Shown: positions 35,154-44,056 of the stretch, piece after piece
How positions within the stretch are numbered: the stretch's first letter is position 1
Layout: each line of letters begins with the position of its first letter
Origin: Desulfobacterales bacterium
Lineage (GTDB): Bacteria > Desulfobacterota > Desulfobacteria > Desulfobacterales > JAQWFD01
Length of the DNA: 44,056 bases
NCBI GenBank assembly: GCA_028704555.1
Contig: JAQWFD010000035.1
Span: 1 to 44,056 of the forward strand
Reading direction: 5' to 3'
Program-made: the position numbers and the translations under genes
Notes under the pieces: model-generated
What the model saw: only the letters and a program-made list of their open reading frames with translations
Database searches by the model: none
Told to the model about the DNA's origin: nothing

Positions 35154-37085
35154 ATGGAACAGATGAAAGAAACACACCAGTTTAAAACAGAAGTTCAGCA
35201 ATTGCTTAATATCATTGTCAATTCCTTGTATTCCAACAAAGAGATATTTTTGAGGGAATTGATATCCAATGCATCCGATGCTATCGACAAACTTCGATTC
35301 AACGCTCAAACCGACTCCGATATTCTGGGAGAAGATACCCGGTTCAAAATTAAACTGGTTCCGGATGGAATAAAACAGACGTTGGAAATATCGGATAATG
35401 GAATCGGCATGACCTCTGAAGAGGTTCTGGAAAATATCGGGACGATTGCCAAAAGCGGAACCGCGGCATTTACCGAAGCACTTGAGCGGTCAAAAATTCA
35501 TCAGACGCTGGGCTCTGAACTGATCGGGCAATTTGGCGTGGGGTTTTACAGTGCGTTCATGGTGGCGAACAAAGTTACAGTGATTACCCGTGCGGCAGGG
35601 GCTGATACGGCTACAAAATGGGAGTCCATGGGTGATGGAACCTTTACGCTTGAGCCGGCGGAAAAAGATGACCGGGGCACGACCGTCACTCTTGAACTGA
35701 AAAAGCCAGGCAAAGATGAATCAGATTTCACCGATCAGTGGACGCTTCGACGGCTTGTTAAACGGCATTCCGATTTTATAACCTATCCGGTTGTAATGGA
35801 TGTGGAAAGGCAGGATCCGGTTCCTGAAGAAGAACTCATTCGGGATAAAGACGGAAAGCCTATCGGAAAGACCACCCGGACCGTAATTCGCGAAGAGACC
35901 CTCAATTCAATGAAAGCCATTTGGACAAAACCCGGAAAAGACGTCTCTGACAAAGAATACGAAGAATTTTACCAGCATCTGAGTCACGACTGGAATCCGC
36001 CCCTGACACATCTGCACATGAAGCTGGAGGGGACCGCTGAATACAGTGCGCTGCTGTTTATCCCTTCAAAAGCACCGTTTGATTTATTCCAACCCGATCG
36101 AAAGCATGGTGTTCACCTTTACTGCAAGCGTGTTTTTATCATGGATGACTGTAAAGAGCTGCTTCCGGAGTACCTGAGTTTTGTTAAGGGCGTAGTGGAT
36201 GCCCCGGATCTGAATCTTAATGTCAGCCGGGAAATTCTTCAGCAGGACAGGCTGGTGCGCAACATTCGAAAGAATCTGATCAAAAAACTTCTCGATCTGT
36301 TTGCCGGCATGGAAAAAGAGATGTACCAGAAATTTTATGAGGAATTTGGCCAGGTCCTGAAAATCGGCATTTATACGGACGCTGACAATCGCAGCAAGCT
36401 GTCGGACCTTATTCGATATAAAACGACAAAATCCAACGGTGAGCGGGTATCATTGAAAAACTATGTGGCCAACATGAAGCCGGATCAGGACAATATTTAT
36501 TATATTACCGGTGATAACCTGACCGCGATTGTCAACAGCCCCCATCTGGAAAAGTTGAAAGAAAAGGATTATGAGGTGTTGCTGATGACAGATCCGGTTG
36601 ACGAATGGGTGGTACAATCCCTGAATGAATATGAGGGAAAATCACTCAAGAGTGCTGAAAAAGGGGATCTGAACCTTGACAAGGTAGACGAAAAAAAACA
36701 GGACGAGTACAGTTCCCTGCTGGGCCTTATCAAATTGAATCTGCAGGACAAGGTCAAGGAGACCAGAGCCTCTGTCCGTCTGAATGATTCGGTATCCTGC
36801 CTGAGCGGTGATTCAGAGGATATGAGCGTGTACATGGAAAAAATCATGAAGGCATCCGGGCAGAAAGTTCCCGATGTCAAGCGGGTTCTGGAGTTGAATC
36901 TGAATCACCCGGTTCTTGAAAAAATGAAAACGGTATATGATAAAGATCGCAAGGCCCCGGTATTGAAAGACTACAGCCAGCTTCTATATGATATGGCGGT
37001 GATCAGCGAAGGCGGGAAAGTTGAAAATCCGTCGAATTTCGGTAAAATGGTCGGCGAGCTGATGGCTGCGGCCTTGACTGATTAA
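35154..37085 (+). CDS. htpG: Chaperone HtpG (Hsp90 family)
   Basis: A 643-residue cytoplasmic Hsp90. The start ATG 35154 follows AGGAGA at good spacing. The N-terminal GHKL ATPase motifs are intact: [18 protein letters not shown] and [14 protein letters not shown]. The middle domain has the catalytic-loop stretch [11 protein letters not shown], and the C-terminal dimerisation domain is complete. It helps fold or remodel client proteins under heat and other stress. Its neighbours, a Ste24-type protease and later HtpX, also serve protein and membrane quality control. Confidence 0.97.
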   Translation: MEQMKETHQFKTEVQQLLNIIVNSLYSNKEIFLRELISNASDAIDKLRFNAQTDSDILGEDTRFKIKLVPDGIKQTLEISDNGIGMTSEEVLENIGTIAKSGTAAFTEALERSKIHQTLGSELIGQFGVGFYSAFMVANKVTVITRAAGADTATKWESMGDGTFTLEPAEKDDRGTTVTLELKKPGKDESDFTDQWTLRRLVKRHSDFITYPVVMDVERQDPVPEEELIRDKDGKPIGKTTRTVIREETLNSMKAIWTKPGKDVSDKEYEEFYQHLSHDWNPPLTHLHMKLEGTAEYSALLFIPSKAPFDLFQPDRKHGVHLYCKRVFIMDDCKELLPEYLSFVKGVVDAPDLNLNVSREILQQDRLVRNIRKNLIKKLLDLFAGMEKEMYQKFYEEFGQVLKIGIYTDADNRSKLSDLIRYKTTKSNGERVSLKNYVANMKPDQDNIYYITGDNLTAIVNSPHLEKLKEKDYEVLLMTDPVDEWVVQSLNEYEGKSLKSAEKGDLNLDKVDEKKQDEYSSLLGLIKLNLQDKVKETRASVRLNDSVSCLSGDSEDMSVYMEKIMKASGQKVPDVKRVLELNLNHPVLEKMKTVYDKDRKAPVLKDYSQLLYDMAVISEGGKVENPSNFGKMVGELMAAALTD

Positions 37086-37210
37086 AACCCAACGCGGCGG
37101 AAACGCCAGGGTAAAAGGACCGGCTGGATTGTATGTTTCTTTTTCCCCGGATACGGCATCATATCCGGGGAAATCCGCCGGTAGGCTCTCAGTCGCTGAA
37201 ACGAGATGAC

Positions 37211-38437
37211 ATGAATGTAATAGCGATTATTATCCTGGTGGCGCTGCTGGGGGAGTTCGTTCTCCATCTGACAGCGGATATGTTGAATTTGAGAGCCCTT
37301 CGGGAGGAGCTTCCCGAGTCTTTTCAGGGTTTTTATGATGCAGACCGTTACCGGCAATCGCAGCGGTATTTGAGAATAAATACCCGCTTTGGCTGGCTGT
37401 GCGCGGTGGTAAATCTGGTGGTGGTTCTGATGGCCTGGTTTTTGAAGGGGTTTCCGCTGCTGGATCAATGGGTGAGAAACCTGCATATGGGTTCCATCAT
37501 GAACGGCCTGATATATATCGGTATTCTTGTGCTGGCGAAAGCCATTTTGCAGCTTCCCTTCAGCCTTTATTCCACTTTTGTTATCGAAGAGCATTTCGGA
37601 TTCAATAAAACCACATGGGGAACTTACGCGCTGGATCTGATAAAGGCAGCCCTCCTGTCAATCGTACTGGGCGGGATTCTGTTATCCGGCGTGCTGGCTT
37701 TTTTTGAATATACCGGATCCAATGCCTGGTGGTATTGCTGGATGGGGGTTACGGCATTTATGCTGTTGGTCCACTATATCGCTCCAGCCTGGATTCTGCC
37801 GCTGTTCAATAAATTTGAAGCGCTTGAAGACGGGGAGCTTAAAGATGCCATTTTCAATTATGCCCGGTCAATTGATTTTCCTCTGAAAAATGTGATGGTG
37901 ATGGACGGGTCCAGGCGTTCGGGAAAGTCTAATGCGTTTTTTACCGGTTTTGGATCATATAAGCGTATTGTCCTGTTTGATACCCTGATTGAACGCCATT
38001 CCATATCAGAGCTTGTTGCTGTTCTGGCTCATGAAATGGGCCATTATAAGAAAAAACATATTCTGCAGCAGATGCTCATCGGTATCGCCCATACGGGGAT
38101 CATGTTTTTTCTTCTTTCCGTTTTCATCTCGCATAAAGGACTCTTTGACGCGTTTTTCATGCAATCCGCCTCGGTATATTCCGGAATGATATTTTTCGGG
38201 ATGCTTTACAATCCGGTCGAATTTTTTATGGGCCTGCTGTTTCAGATCCTTTCAAGAAAAAATGAGTATGAAGCCGACAAATTTGCGGTTGAAACGACCG
38301 GTGATCCCAAGCCCATGGCAGATGCCCTGAAAAAACTTTCGGTACACAATCTCAGTAACCTCCTGCCGCACCGGTTTTATGTGTTCTTGAATTATTCACA
38401 TCCCCCGGTCCTGGACAGAATCAGGGCGATTTCATGA
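37211..38437 (+). CDS. Ste24/CAAX-prenyl-protease-1-like M48 metalloprotease
   Basis: A 408-residue integral membrane zinc protease from ATG 37211. The N-terminal half has several helices and the family's CAAX_prenyl N-terminal domain (PFSLYSTFVIEEHFGFNKTT). The zinc motif is HEMGH (H274, E275, H278) in VLAHEMGHYKKKH, and the third ligand is in RKNEYEADKFAVE. Bacterial relatives of yeast Ste24 are thought to clear misfolded membrane proteins; there is no prenylation in these bacteria. It begins 125 bases after htpG. Confidence 0.92.
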   Translation: MNVIAIIILVALLGEFVLHLTADMLNLRALREELPESFQGFYDADRYRQSQRYLRINTRFGWLCAVVNLVVVLMAWFLKGFPLLDQWVRNLHMGSIMNGLIYIGILVLAKAILQLPFSLYSTFVIEEHFGFNKTTWGTYALDLIKAALLSIVLGGILLSGVLAFFEYTGSNAWWYCWMGVTAFMLLVHYIAPAWILPLFNKFEALEDGELKDAIFNYARSIDFPLKNVMVMDGSRRSGKSNAFFTGFGSYKRIVLFDTLIERHSISELVAVLAHEMGHYKKKHILQQMLIGIAHTGIMFFLLSVFISHKGLFDAFFMQSASVYSGMIFFGMLYNPVEFFMGLLFQILSRKNEYEADKFAVETTGDPKPMADALKKLSVHNLSNLLPHRFYVFLNYSHPPVLDRIRAIS

Positions 38438-38462
38438 TGCTCCGGGTGATGGAATGCCCGGG

Positions 38463-38819
38463 TTATGATGGTTTCGGCGGTTCGATCTTGTCTGTTATCT
38501 GTTGCAGCCTGGTATTCAGCAGCTGAACGGACATCTGGAGATCATCCAGCCGGTGGAGGATGTCCGGGGCGTTGGGGGAAACCATCGTATCGGATGCGGG
38601 GCCGCCTGGTTTTGTGATTTTGATCAGCGTTTCATTGGCCTTTTCGATATGCCTTGAAATGTCATCCAGCCGGATGCCTATAGTTACGATGAAATACAGC
38701 AGCAATACAAAACCATATTCATGTTTTTCCCATCCCCATAACCAGTTGCCGGTCAATATGATGACTATGAAAATCAGTCCCGTAATAACGTAGGGGTCTT
38801 TCAGAATCGGATATCTCAT
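38463..38819 (-). CDS. Small membrane protein with C-terminal coiled coil
   Basis: A 118-residue protein on the minus strand. It has two hydrophobic stretches near the N-terminus (ITGLIFIVIILTGNWLWGW and FVLLLYFIVTIGIRL), then a soluble part with two heptad-like segments (DDISRHIEKANETLIKI and LHRLDDLQMSVQLLNTRLQQ). AGGGA lies about ten bases before the ATG. No known family. It is convergent with the protease gene. Confidence 0.75.
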   Translation of the reverse strand: MRYPILKDPYVITGLIFIVIILTGNWLWGWEKHEYGFVLLLYFIVTIGIRLDDISRHIEKANETLIKITKPGGPASDTMVSPNAPDILHRLDDLQMSVQLLNTRLQQITDKIEPPKPS

Positions 38820-38925
38820 TTGGTTTTCCCTGTAATTGATAGTTATACCTCCTCGAGGCCTCGTTTAACTCGTTTAACTCGTGTTGCCTGTGTTTACCTT
38901 ATTTTCCTTATTCCATGGGCGTCTT
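38820..38925. repeat. Short tandem repeats
   Basis: TCGTTTAAC is repeated in tandem (about 38863-38881) followed by a partial TCGTGTT copy. No other feature is visible. Confidence 0.4.
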
Positions 38926-39241
38926 CTACTGTACTTGCAAGTGCACTCCATTGATCAGCAGCTGACCGGCGGGTTTTTCACATAACGGTTTTGAAAAATA
39001 ATACCCCTGCCCGGAATCATAACGAAATTTTTTGCAGCTGCTGATAATGGCGCGGGGTTCATTCCTTCAACAATAAATTTTTCGGCCGGATGATGGGACA
39101 GTTAACTGGTGGCCTCGATGATCTTACTGTCCCTGATTTCGTTTATCGAGCTTGCCGGCGAAGCATTTGTCGGCTTTGAGGATAGCCTCCGGGAACTGGT
39201 CCAGAGACGGCATCAATGGAATCGTCGCGGCAAAATTTCTG
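38926..39241 (-). pseudogene. Degenerate EAL-domain (cyclic-di-GMP phosphodiesterase) remnant
   Basis: On the minus strand, SLDQFPEAILKADKCF (near 39165-39215) is followed after stops and frame changes by SKIIEATS...LSHHPAEKFIVEGMN and finally by YDSGQGYYFSKPL (near 38985-39023) and a stop at 38926. In that order these match the late part of EAL domains: the 'F..D.LK.D..F' strand, the '.I.A.......VIAEGVE' strand and the '..QGY.FS.P' end. Several in-frame stops and shifts break it. No intact EAL motif or N-terminal sensor is left. Confidence 0.6.
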
Positions 39242-39999
39242 CTTCAGCGGTTCGTAGCTCACTGCCGGATAGATATGAATAACTTTGGTTGAAATATCAT
39301 GTCCATAGTTTCAGTACACTGCCGAAGTTTTTCGGCTTATGGTATCATAAATCGGCGCATGTAGTGGCCTTGTCGGATGCCTCCTTTCAATATCCGGCGT
39401 GATTGGTTTCCGAAAATCAAATGCGGTTACAACGGTGATTGCCCGTCGTTCATCCATAAATTCGGTCTTCACCGGGGTATCAGCGCATGCTTCCAGGCCG
39501 GAAATGAGAAATTTTATACAATCTCACAGATTGACACGGAGATTGGGTGGAAAAACGCAGACTTCGAAAAGGCCATTTATGGATCGAGGCTAACTAATAA
39601 CTTGTTTATTTGTCATTATCATCATATTATAATGAAATAAAGCACAACGATGAAGTCATGGAAATTGAGTATGTTTTTTCAGCTGTTTGAAATCGATAAA
39701 TGTTAGCCATATATTGTAATAAATTTAAGTGTGTCAATTCAAAAAAATATTTTATTGCCTGATTGGCTGGCGATACGCCGGAGCAGATCGCCTCATGACA
39801 TTGTTGAGAACGTTACGAAATGTGTGAGTCAATCGAAGAATCGGAACAGGTCGTTCTCAAGTTGTATGAACAGTATGTGTCTTGCTCATGATAACTCCAA
39901 CCCACGTATGACATCACCCTTACCCGCCAGGATGAATTTTTTTATAGCGTCATGGTTTGAGAATCGGCATTGATTTATTCCAAGGGAGTACGACTGGAA
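39242..39999. pseudogene. Gene-poor debris region
   Basis: No intact gene. Protein-like scraps include MDERRAITVVTAFDFRKP on the minus strand near 39400-39460, and a + strand 23-residue frame MCESIEESEQVVLKLYEQYV (39820-39891) followed, after a stop and a frame change, by DITLTRQDEFFYSVMV just before the next gene. They look like the worn remains of one or more genes. The stretch 39600-39730 is A+T rich and shows nothing else. Confidence 0.35.
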
Positions 40000-40440
40000 A
40001 TGATAAATGAATTTATTGATGAGGTGCTTTCAAAAGGGGCGGAAGCCGTTCTGCCGCAACATTTAAATGACGAGTGGCTCGATCGCCTGTATGTGGGCGC
40101 TAAACAGTTAATTGATCTTGTTGTTCGGGACGGTAGGGAAGGCGGTGCCGCCGATGAACAGGAACCATTTCAGGATGACTGCTCCATGGCGCTGATGATG
40201 GCTGTGATGGAGATTGTTCAGCATCAGGCCGGATATCCTGCGGATCGAATCGATATGCCGGAATATGAATTGATGGAAAAAATGAAATGCTATGCGATGG
40301 CAATTGTATTCGAATCCATCAGTCGTATTTCAGATCTTGAAATGGATCTCCCAGCCCTGGATAATATTTTTGACAAAATACGAATTATAGAATTTGAGGA
40401 GACTCATCCTGAGATTACGACCATACTTAATCGAATTTAA
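40000..40440 (+). CDS. Acidic orphan protein (146 residues)
   Basis: ATG 40000 has AAGGGAG upstream (39982-39988), somewhat far from the start. The product is strongly acidic and probably all alpha-helical, with no membrane segment, cysteine cluster or known motif; it begins MINEFIDEVLSKGAEAVLPQ. No family is recognised. It lies about 130 bases before the S1-domain gene in the same direction, so the two may be co-transcribed. Confidence 0.7.
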   Translation: MINEFIDEVLSKGAEAVLPQHLNDEWLDRLYVGAKQLIDLVVRDGREGGAADEQEPFQDDCSMALMMAVMEIVQHQAGYPADRIDMPEYELMEKMKCYAMAIVFESISRISDLEMDLPALDNIFDKIRIIEFEETHPEITTILNRI

Positions 40441-40572
40441 AAGCAGTTGGGCTGATATCCGGGCAACTCAAACGGCGTTTATTCAGCCCGTGCGTATAAA
40501 CAAGTTGATGCAATGATTGGGGGGGCCTTATTGGTAATAAGAGGCCTGGAAGACTTCAGACAGGAGATGAAA

Positions 40573-42036
40573 ATGACAGAGCAATTTGATAACGAGCACA
40601 GTATTCAGGAAGAGGAAAACTTTGCCGATTTGATTGATTCATATTGTGCAGGGATGAATGATAATATCCGGACGGGTGACAAAATTCAGGGGAAAATTGT
40701 TTCAATCGGAACGGATAGTGTTTTTATCGATACCGGTACTAAAATAGATGGGGTGGTTGACAAAAAAGAACTTACCGACGAAGACGGTCAATTTTCTTAT
40801 CACGAAGGCGATGTCGTTGAATTGTATGTAACCTCTTTGGAGGAAAGTGAGATCCGGCTTTCAAAAGCATTAACGGGCGTTTCCGGTGTTGAAGTGCTGA
40901 AGGAGGCTTTCGGCAGCCAGATACCTGTGGAAGGGAAGGTCAAAGGGCCCTGTAAGGGAGGCTTTCAAGTTGTGGTCTTAAATAACAGAGCCTTTTGTCC
41001 GAGCAGTCAGATGGATATAAGCTTTGCGCAGGATCCGGAGCATTACAGTGGTGAAACCTATCGGTTTTTAATCACTCGTTTTGAGCAGGGGGGAAAGAAT
41101 ATCGTTGTGTCCAGGCGACAGTTGCTCGAAAAGGAGCTTGAAAAAGAAAAACAAAGCTTTGTTGAGCAGTTGGAAACCGGTTCAGTCGTGGAGGGCCGTG
41201 TCCGAACCGTGATGCCTTACGGGGCATTCGTCGAGGTTTTTCCCGGAGTGGATGGGTTGGTTCATATATCGCAATTAAGCTGGGCCAGAGTCGAAAAGCC
41301 TGAAAACGTGGTGAATGTCGGTGACCGGGTTCGGGTTAAAGTCCTTTCGGTAGAAAAGGGGAAACCGAATCAACTGAAATTGTCTTTGTCAATCAAACAG
41401 GCGGGCCCAGATCCCTGGGACAGTATTGGTGAAGAACTTCGGGCCGGTGATAAAATCGAGGGTAGGGTGACGCGGTGTGCAAAATTTGGAGCATTCGTGG
41501 AGATCAAACCGGGAATTGAGGGATTGCTTCATATCAGCGAATTGAGTTATGCCCGGAGGATTTTAAAACCGGAGGACGTTGTTTTGCCCGGGGATAACAT
41601 CATCGTGCTGGTAAAAGAATTAGATCCGGACAACAGAAAAATATCATTAAGCCTGAAGGATGTTGATGGCGATCCTTGGGCCAGGATTTCCAATACCTAT
41701 CGTCCCGGTCAGACCATCGAGGGGGTTCTGGAAAAAAAAGAAAAATTTGGTTATTTTGTATCATTGGAGCCCGGTATTACCGGCCTTATTCCAGCTTCGA
41801 AAATCAGTAGAATGGCCGATCCAGGCTTGTTGGAGAAGCGCAGGGCAGGGGATAAGATCCGGGTTGTGGTTGATCAGATACATACCGATGAACATAAAAT
41901 CAGCCTGTCGCCCGCCGATGAAGTCACTGAAAATGAATGGAAAAAATTTTCCACCGAAAAAAGTGATGATTCGGAAGGTCTTGGTGCTTTGGGAGCAAAA
42001 TTGAAACAGGCGCTTGAAGGCCGGGATAAGGAATGA
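40573..42036 (+). CDS. RNA-binding protein with five S1 domains (ribosomal protein S1-like)
   Basis: The product is 487 residues from ATG 40573, preceded by AGGAG six bases upstream (a second ATG at 40567 is too close to it). Five S1-type OB folds can be seen: DKIQGKIVSIGTDSVFIDTG; VEGKVKGPCKGGFQVVVLNN (divergent); VEGRVRTVMPYGAFVEVFPG with VDGLVHISQLS; IEGRVTRCAKFGAFVEIKPG with IEGLLHISELS; and IEGVLEKKEKFGYFVSLEPG. Domains 3 and 4 are the most canonical. Full-length ribosomal S1 usually has six domains, so this is either a short S1 paralog or a separate RNA-binding or translation factor. Confidence 0.9.
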   Translation: MTEQFDNEHSIQEEENFADLIDSYCAGMNDNIRTGDKIQGKIVSIGTDSVFIDTGTKIDGVVDKKELTDEDGQFSYHEGDVVELYVTSLEESEIRLSKALTGVSGVEVLKEAFGSQIPVEGKVKGPCKGGFQVVVLNNRAFCPSSQMDISFAQDPEHYSGETYRFLITRFEQGGKNIVVSRRQLLEKELEKEKQSFVEQLETGSVVEGRVRTVMPYGAFVEVFPGVDGLVHISQLSWARVEKPENVVNVGDRVRVKVLSVEKGKPNQLKLSLSIKQAGPDPWDSIGEELRAGDKIEGRVTRCAKFGAFVEIKPGIEGLLHISELSYARRILKPEDVVLPGDNIIVLVKELDPDNRKISLSLKDVDGDPWARISNTYRPGQTIEGVLEKKEKFGYFVSLEPGITGLIPASKISRMADPGLLEKRRAGDKIRVVVDQIHTDEHKISLSPADEVTENEWKKFSTEKSDDSEGLGALGAKLKQALEGRDKE

Positions 42037-42190
42037 AAAAATGGACCGCCGCCGCTGTTTTGGATAAACCACCTGGTGGTCCCAATATGCCGTCCGGCAG
42101 CCGCTGGCCGGAAACTGCCATGACCGTATGGGTTCTGATGCCGCAGGATGGGGCCGAACACAGAGACCGGATTGCTTGAAAAACCGGGAA

Positions 42191-43117
42191 TCAACGAGAC
42201 AGTCGTCTCCAGAAATTTTCTGCGTCCTCCAGTCTGCGGCGATCGGATTCTGTATGCCCTGATGACGGTCGAATCCCTCGCAATCGCGCAATTCTGTCTG
42301 CCAGGGGGGGATGGGTCGAAAAAAGATTCGATAGCCGGTTCCCTGTCAATGGATTGACAATAAACATGTGAGCAGTGGACGCTGATGCGTTCATTGGTAT
42401 TGTTCCGGAATAAAAGCCCAATTTTTCAAGGGCCTTAGCCAGGCTTTCCCCATTGCCAACCATGTCAGCCGCACCGGCGTCTGCCAGATATTCTCTGGAA
42501 CGTGAAACAGCCATTTGTATAAGTGCGGCGGCTACAGGCGCAAGCAGCGACATGATTAAGAGTCCGATGGTGCCTGATCCGCCTTCTTTATTATCATTAC
42601 TGCTGGCGCCCCAGCCGAAAATGGCTGACCAGCGGGCCATATTTGCCAGTATCATGATTGCGCCTGCCATGGTGGCAACGATTGTACCGATCAGAATGTC
42701 ATGGTGTTTGACATGTGAAAGCTCGTGGGCCAGGACCCCTTCGATTTCTTCGTCGTTCAGGAGCTGTATAAGGCCTTCTGTGACCGCAACAACGGCGTGA
42801 CCTGGATTTCTACCTGTAGCAAATGCATTTGGTGTCTGGCTGGGAATGATGTATATTTTCGGCATCGGAAGGTTGCCTGCACGGGCAAGTCGGTTTACGA
42901 TTTGATAAAGTCCTGAATTTTGACTCGGGGTGGCTTCCCGGGCCTGATATGACCTCAAAATTATCCGGTCAGCGTACCAGAAGCTGAAAAAATTCATCCC
43001 GGCTGCCAGAAAAAGGGCAATGATCATGCCCTGGGGTCCGCCTAATGTCTGGCCGATCAATAACATGATGACGGTTATAATGGTTAAGAGTAACGTAGTT
43101 TTGATCTGATTGGCCAT
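42191..43117 (-). CDS. htpX: Membrane-bound zinc protease HtpX
   Basis: A 308-residue M48 peptidase on the minus strand. Two N-terminal helices (KTTLLLTIITVIMLLIG, then MIIALFLAAGMNFFSF) and two after the active site flank the zinc motif HELSH (H131, E132, H135), with the third ligand in SREYLADAGAADM. TPNAFATGRNP is also typical. HtpX degrades misfolded inner-membrane proteins with FtsH. It is convergent with the S1-domain gene. The ribosome binding site is weak. Confidence 0.95.
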   Translation of the reverse strand: MANQIKTTLLLTIITVIMLLIGQTLGGPQGMIIALFLAAGMNFFSFWYADRIILRSYQAREATPSQNSGLYQIVNRLARAGNLPMPKIYIIPSQTPNAFATGRNPGHAVVAVTEGLIQLLNDEEIEGVLAHELSHVKHHDILIGTIVATMAGAIMILANMARWSAIFGWGASSNDNKEGGSGTIGLLIMSLLAPVAAALIQMAVSRSREYLADAGAADMVGNGESLAKALEKLGFYSGTIPMNASASTAHMFIVNPLTGNRLSNLFSTHPPLADRIARLRGIRPSSGHTESDRRRLEDAENFWRRLSR

Positions 43118-43811
43118 TTATAAAATTTCTTTCAGGATTAAGGCTGTCATCTATCGTAGCTGCATATGTTTCAAGCCCGGTTCGCAAGATTCCGAAAAAT
43201 ATAGAACGACCGGTTCTTTGAAAGAAGATTAGCCTGTTTTTTGAAAATCATCAAGATGCTTTTGGGATAAAGAAAACTGCCATCGGCAGTTACACCCGTT
43301 GTGAATCAGGAAAAAATATCTGGTTATCGTCAGTATAAATACCGCTGATAAAATAAAAGTGGTTTAAGAAAGGGCAAACCCGCCGGAAAGGGTTTTTACC
43401 AATATCATACGCAGATATTATTTCATGGGTTGCGTGGAGAATATAAGTGCTATTGGTTCGATATGTCTCTTCCGGTCGTTGAATCCTCTTTGTTTTTGTC
43501 AAGCGGAGGGCAGCGTTCAGCTTTTTCAATACGGGTTTGAGTGGACTTTAAATGGATTTTTTCGGAAACAGGAATCGATTTATCCAATTGCGTAAGTTAA
43601 TCGTTTGAATTTATATATTAATAGTTAATGCTTGAAAAAATGTGATGATAATGTGTTGACAAAAAAAACAGGAGGATGTAGGTATAGCCCGTTCTTCGAA
43701 TGGGGATCAATCATTGATCAGGCAGTTAATAGACTTTTGGTCTGCCTCTGATGGAAAATGAAGATTCCGATAGAAAAAAATTTACATACAATGTTTTTTT
43801 TGATTTTGTTC
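43118..43811. other. Long upstream region of the rRNA operon
   Basis: No convincing gene. A 79-residue minus-strand frame at 43290-43529 is not supported. A second TTGACA occurs at 43656-43661 with TAGGTA 17 bases later, a possible additional rRNA promoter. The last 200 bases are A+T rich, as expected upstream of strong rRNA promoters. Confidence 0.45.
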
Positions 43812-43841
43812 TTGACAAGCAAGTTGTTTTTGGAATATAAA
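43812..43841 (+). promoter_or_regulatory. rRNA operon promoter
   Basis: TTGACA (43812-43817) and TATAAA (43836-43841) are separated by 18 bases in A+T-rich sequence, about 130 bases before the 16S start. Confidence 0.75.
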
Positions 43842-43878
43842 ATCGGTTTTGTTGCTAACGCATCAAGACATAAGACTT

Positions 43879-43890
43879 TGATCTTTGAAA
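43879..43890 (+). promoter_or_regulatory. boxA-like antitermination signal
   Basis: TGATCTTTGAAAAC closely resembles the rRNA boxA consensus (TGCTCTTTAACA-type) and lies between the promoter and 16S, where Nus-factor antitermination normally loads. Confidence 0.6.
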
Positions 43891-43932
43891 ACTAAATAGT
43901 GGCAGCGAGTCTGATTTTCGAAAAGAGGATTA

Positions 43933-43952
43933 AGACTTATTAAAGTAAGTCT
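43933..43952 (+). other. Leader hairpin before 16S
   Basis: AGACTTA and TAAGTCT form a perfect 7-bp stem 14 bases before the 16S 5' end. It is probably part of the rRNA processing stem or leader structure. Confidence 0.45.
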
Positions 43953-43966
43953 GAGAAAAAAGGATT

Positions 43967-44056
<90 letters not shown>

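Noticed and set aside
38860..38885. TCGTTTAAC tandem repeats as a possible CRISPR start
   Set aside because: Units are nine bases and directly adjacent with no spacers; no cas gene is present.
39731..39973. An 80-residue + strand frame in the debris region
   Set aside because: Start is a GTG without a ribosome binding site, composition is unlike the neighbours, and a different frame in the same place looks more protein-like.
43290..43529. A 79-residue minus-strand frame in the rRNA upstream region
   Set aside because: It begins with TTG, lacks a clear ribosome binding site and shows no motif; not enough to call a gene.

Overview
The window reads as the chromosome of a sulfate-reducing member of the Desulfobacterota (old Deltaproteobacteria). 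The main reason is a complete qrc operon at 12.3-17.6 kb. It encodes the periplasm-facing Qrc menaquinone reductase that these bacteria use to pass electrons from periplasmic cytochrome c to the quinone pool. System II (ResB/CcsA) cytochrome c maturation genes lie next to it. Base composition looks moderate, and most genes are on the + strand with clear ribosome binding sites. Genus cannot be decided from what is visible; the last 90 bases are the start of a 16S rRNA gene that would decide it.

Layout. 0-3.5 kb: a partial or disrupted small membrane protein, an MFS transporter, then a patch of debris (a palindromic element, an HgcB-like ferredoxin fragment, copy A of a dispersed repeat) and a small winged-helix protein. 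3.5-7.5 kb: an exported M16 zinc peptidase and a Cof-type HAD hydrolase. 7.8-11.4 kb: resB, a methyl-accepting chemotaxis protein and ccsA in tight order. 11.3-12.3 kb: a long non-coding stretch with a strong orphan terminator and the presumed qrc promoter. 12.3-17.6 kb: qrcABCD plus a 52-residue membrane protein, closed by a terminator. 17.8-22.8 kb: murA, comEC and a TIGR02757-family gene preceded by a 107-bp palindromic element. 22.9-30.8 kb: prkA, yeaH/yhbH, spoVR and a second divergent prkA. Copy B of the dispersed repeat lies in the long gap before yeaH. 31-38.8 kb: a recombinase-tail-like small protein, a UvrD/Rep helicase, a holin-like membrane protein, htpG, a Ste24-type protease and a small membrane/coiled-coil protein. 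38.8-40 kb: a gene graveyard with an EAL-domain remnant. 40-43.1 kb: an acidic orphan protein, a five-S1-domain RNA-binding protein and convergent htpX. 43.1-44.06 kb: a long rRNA leader with promoters and the 5' end of 16S rRNA.

How the genes work together. ResB and CcsA attach haem to exported apocytochromes, and QrcA next door is one likely client. The PrkA/YeaH/SpoVR set is a conserved starvation or stress module (AAA+ kinase/protease, VWA-like partner, SpoVR). The unusual point here is two very different PrkA proteins bracketing it. HtpG, Ste24-type M48, HtpX and the M16 enzyme make the window rich in protein quality control.

No CRISPR array, intact transposase, phage module or tRNA was found. 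The best candidates for something new are the two-PrkA module, the chemoreceptor inside the cytochrome c maturation operon, the qrc-linked small protein, the dispersed repeat pair and the 107-bp palindrome.
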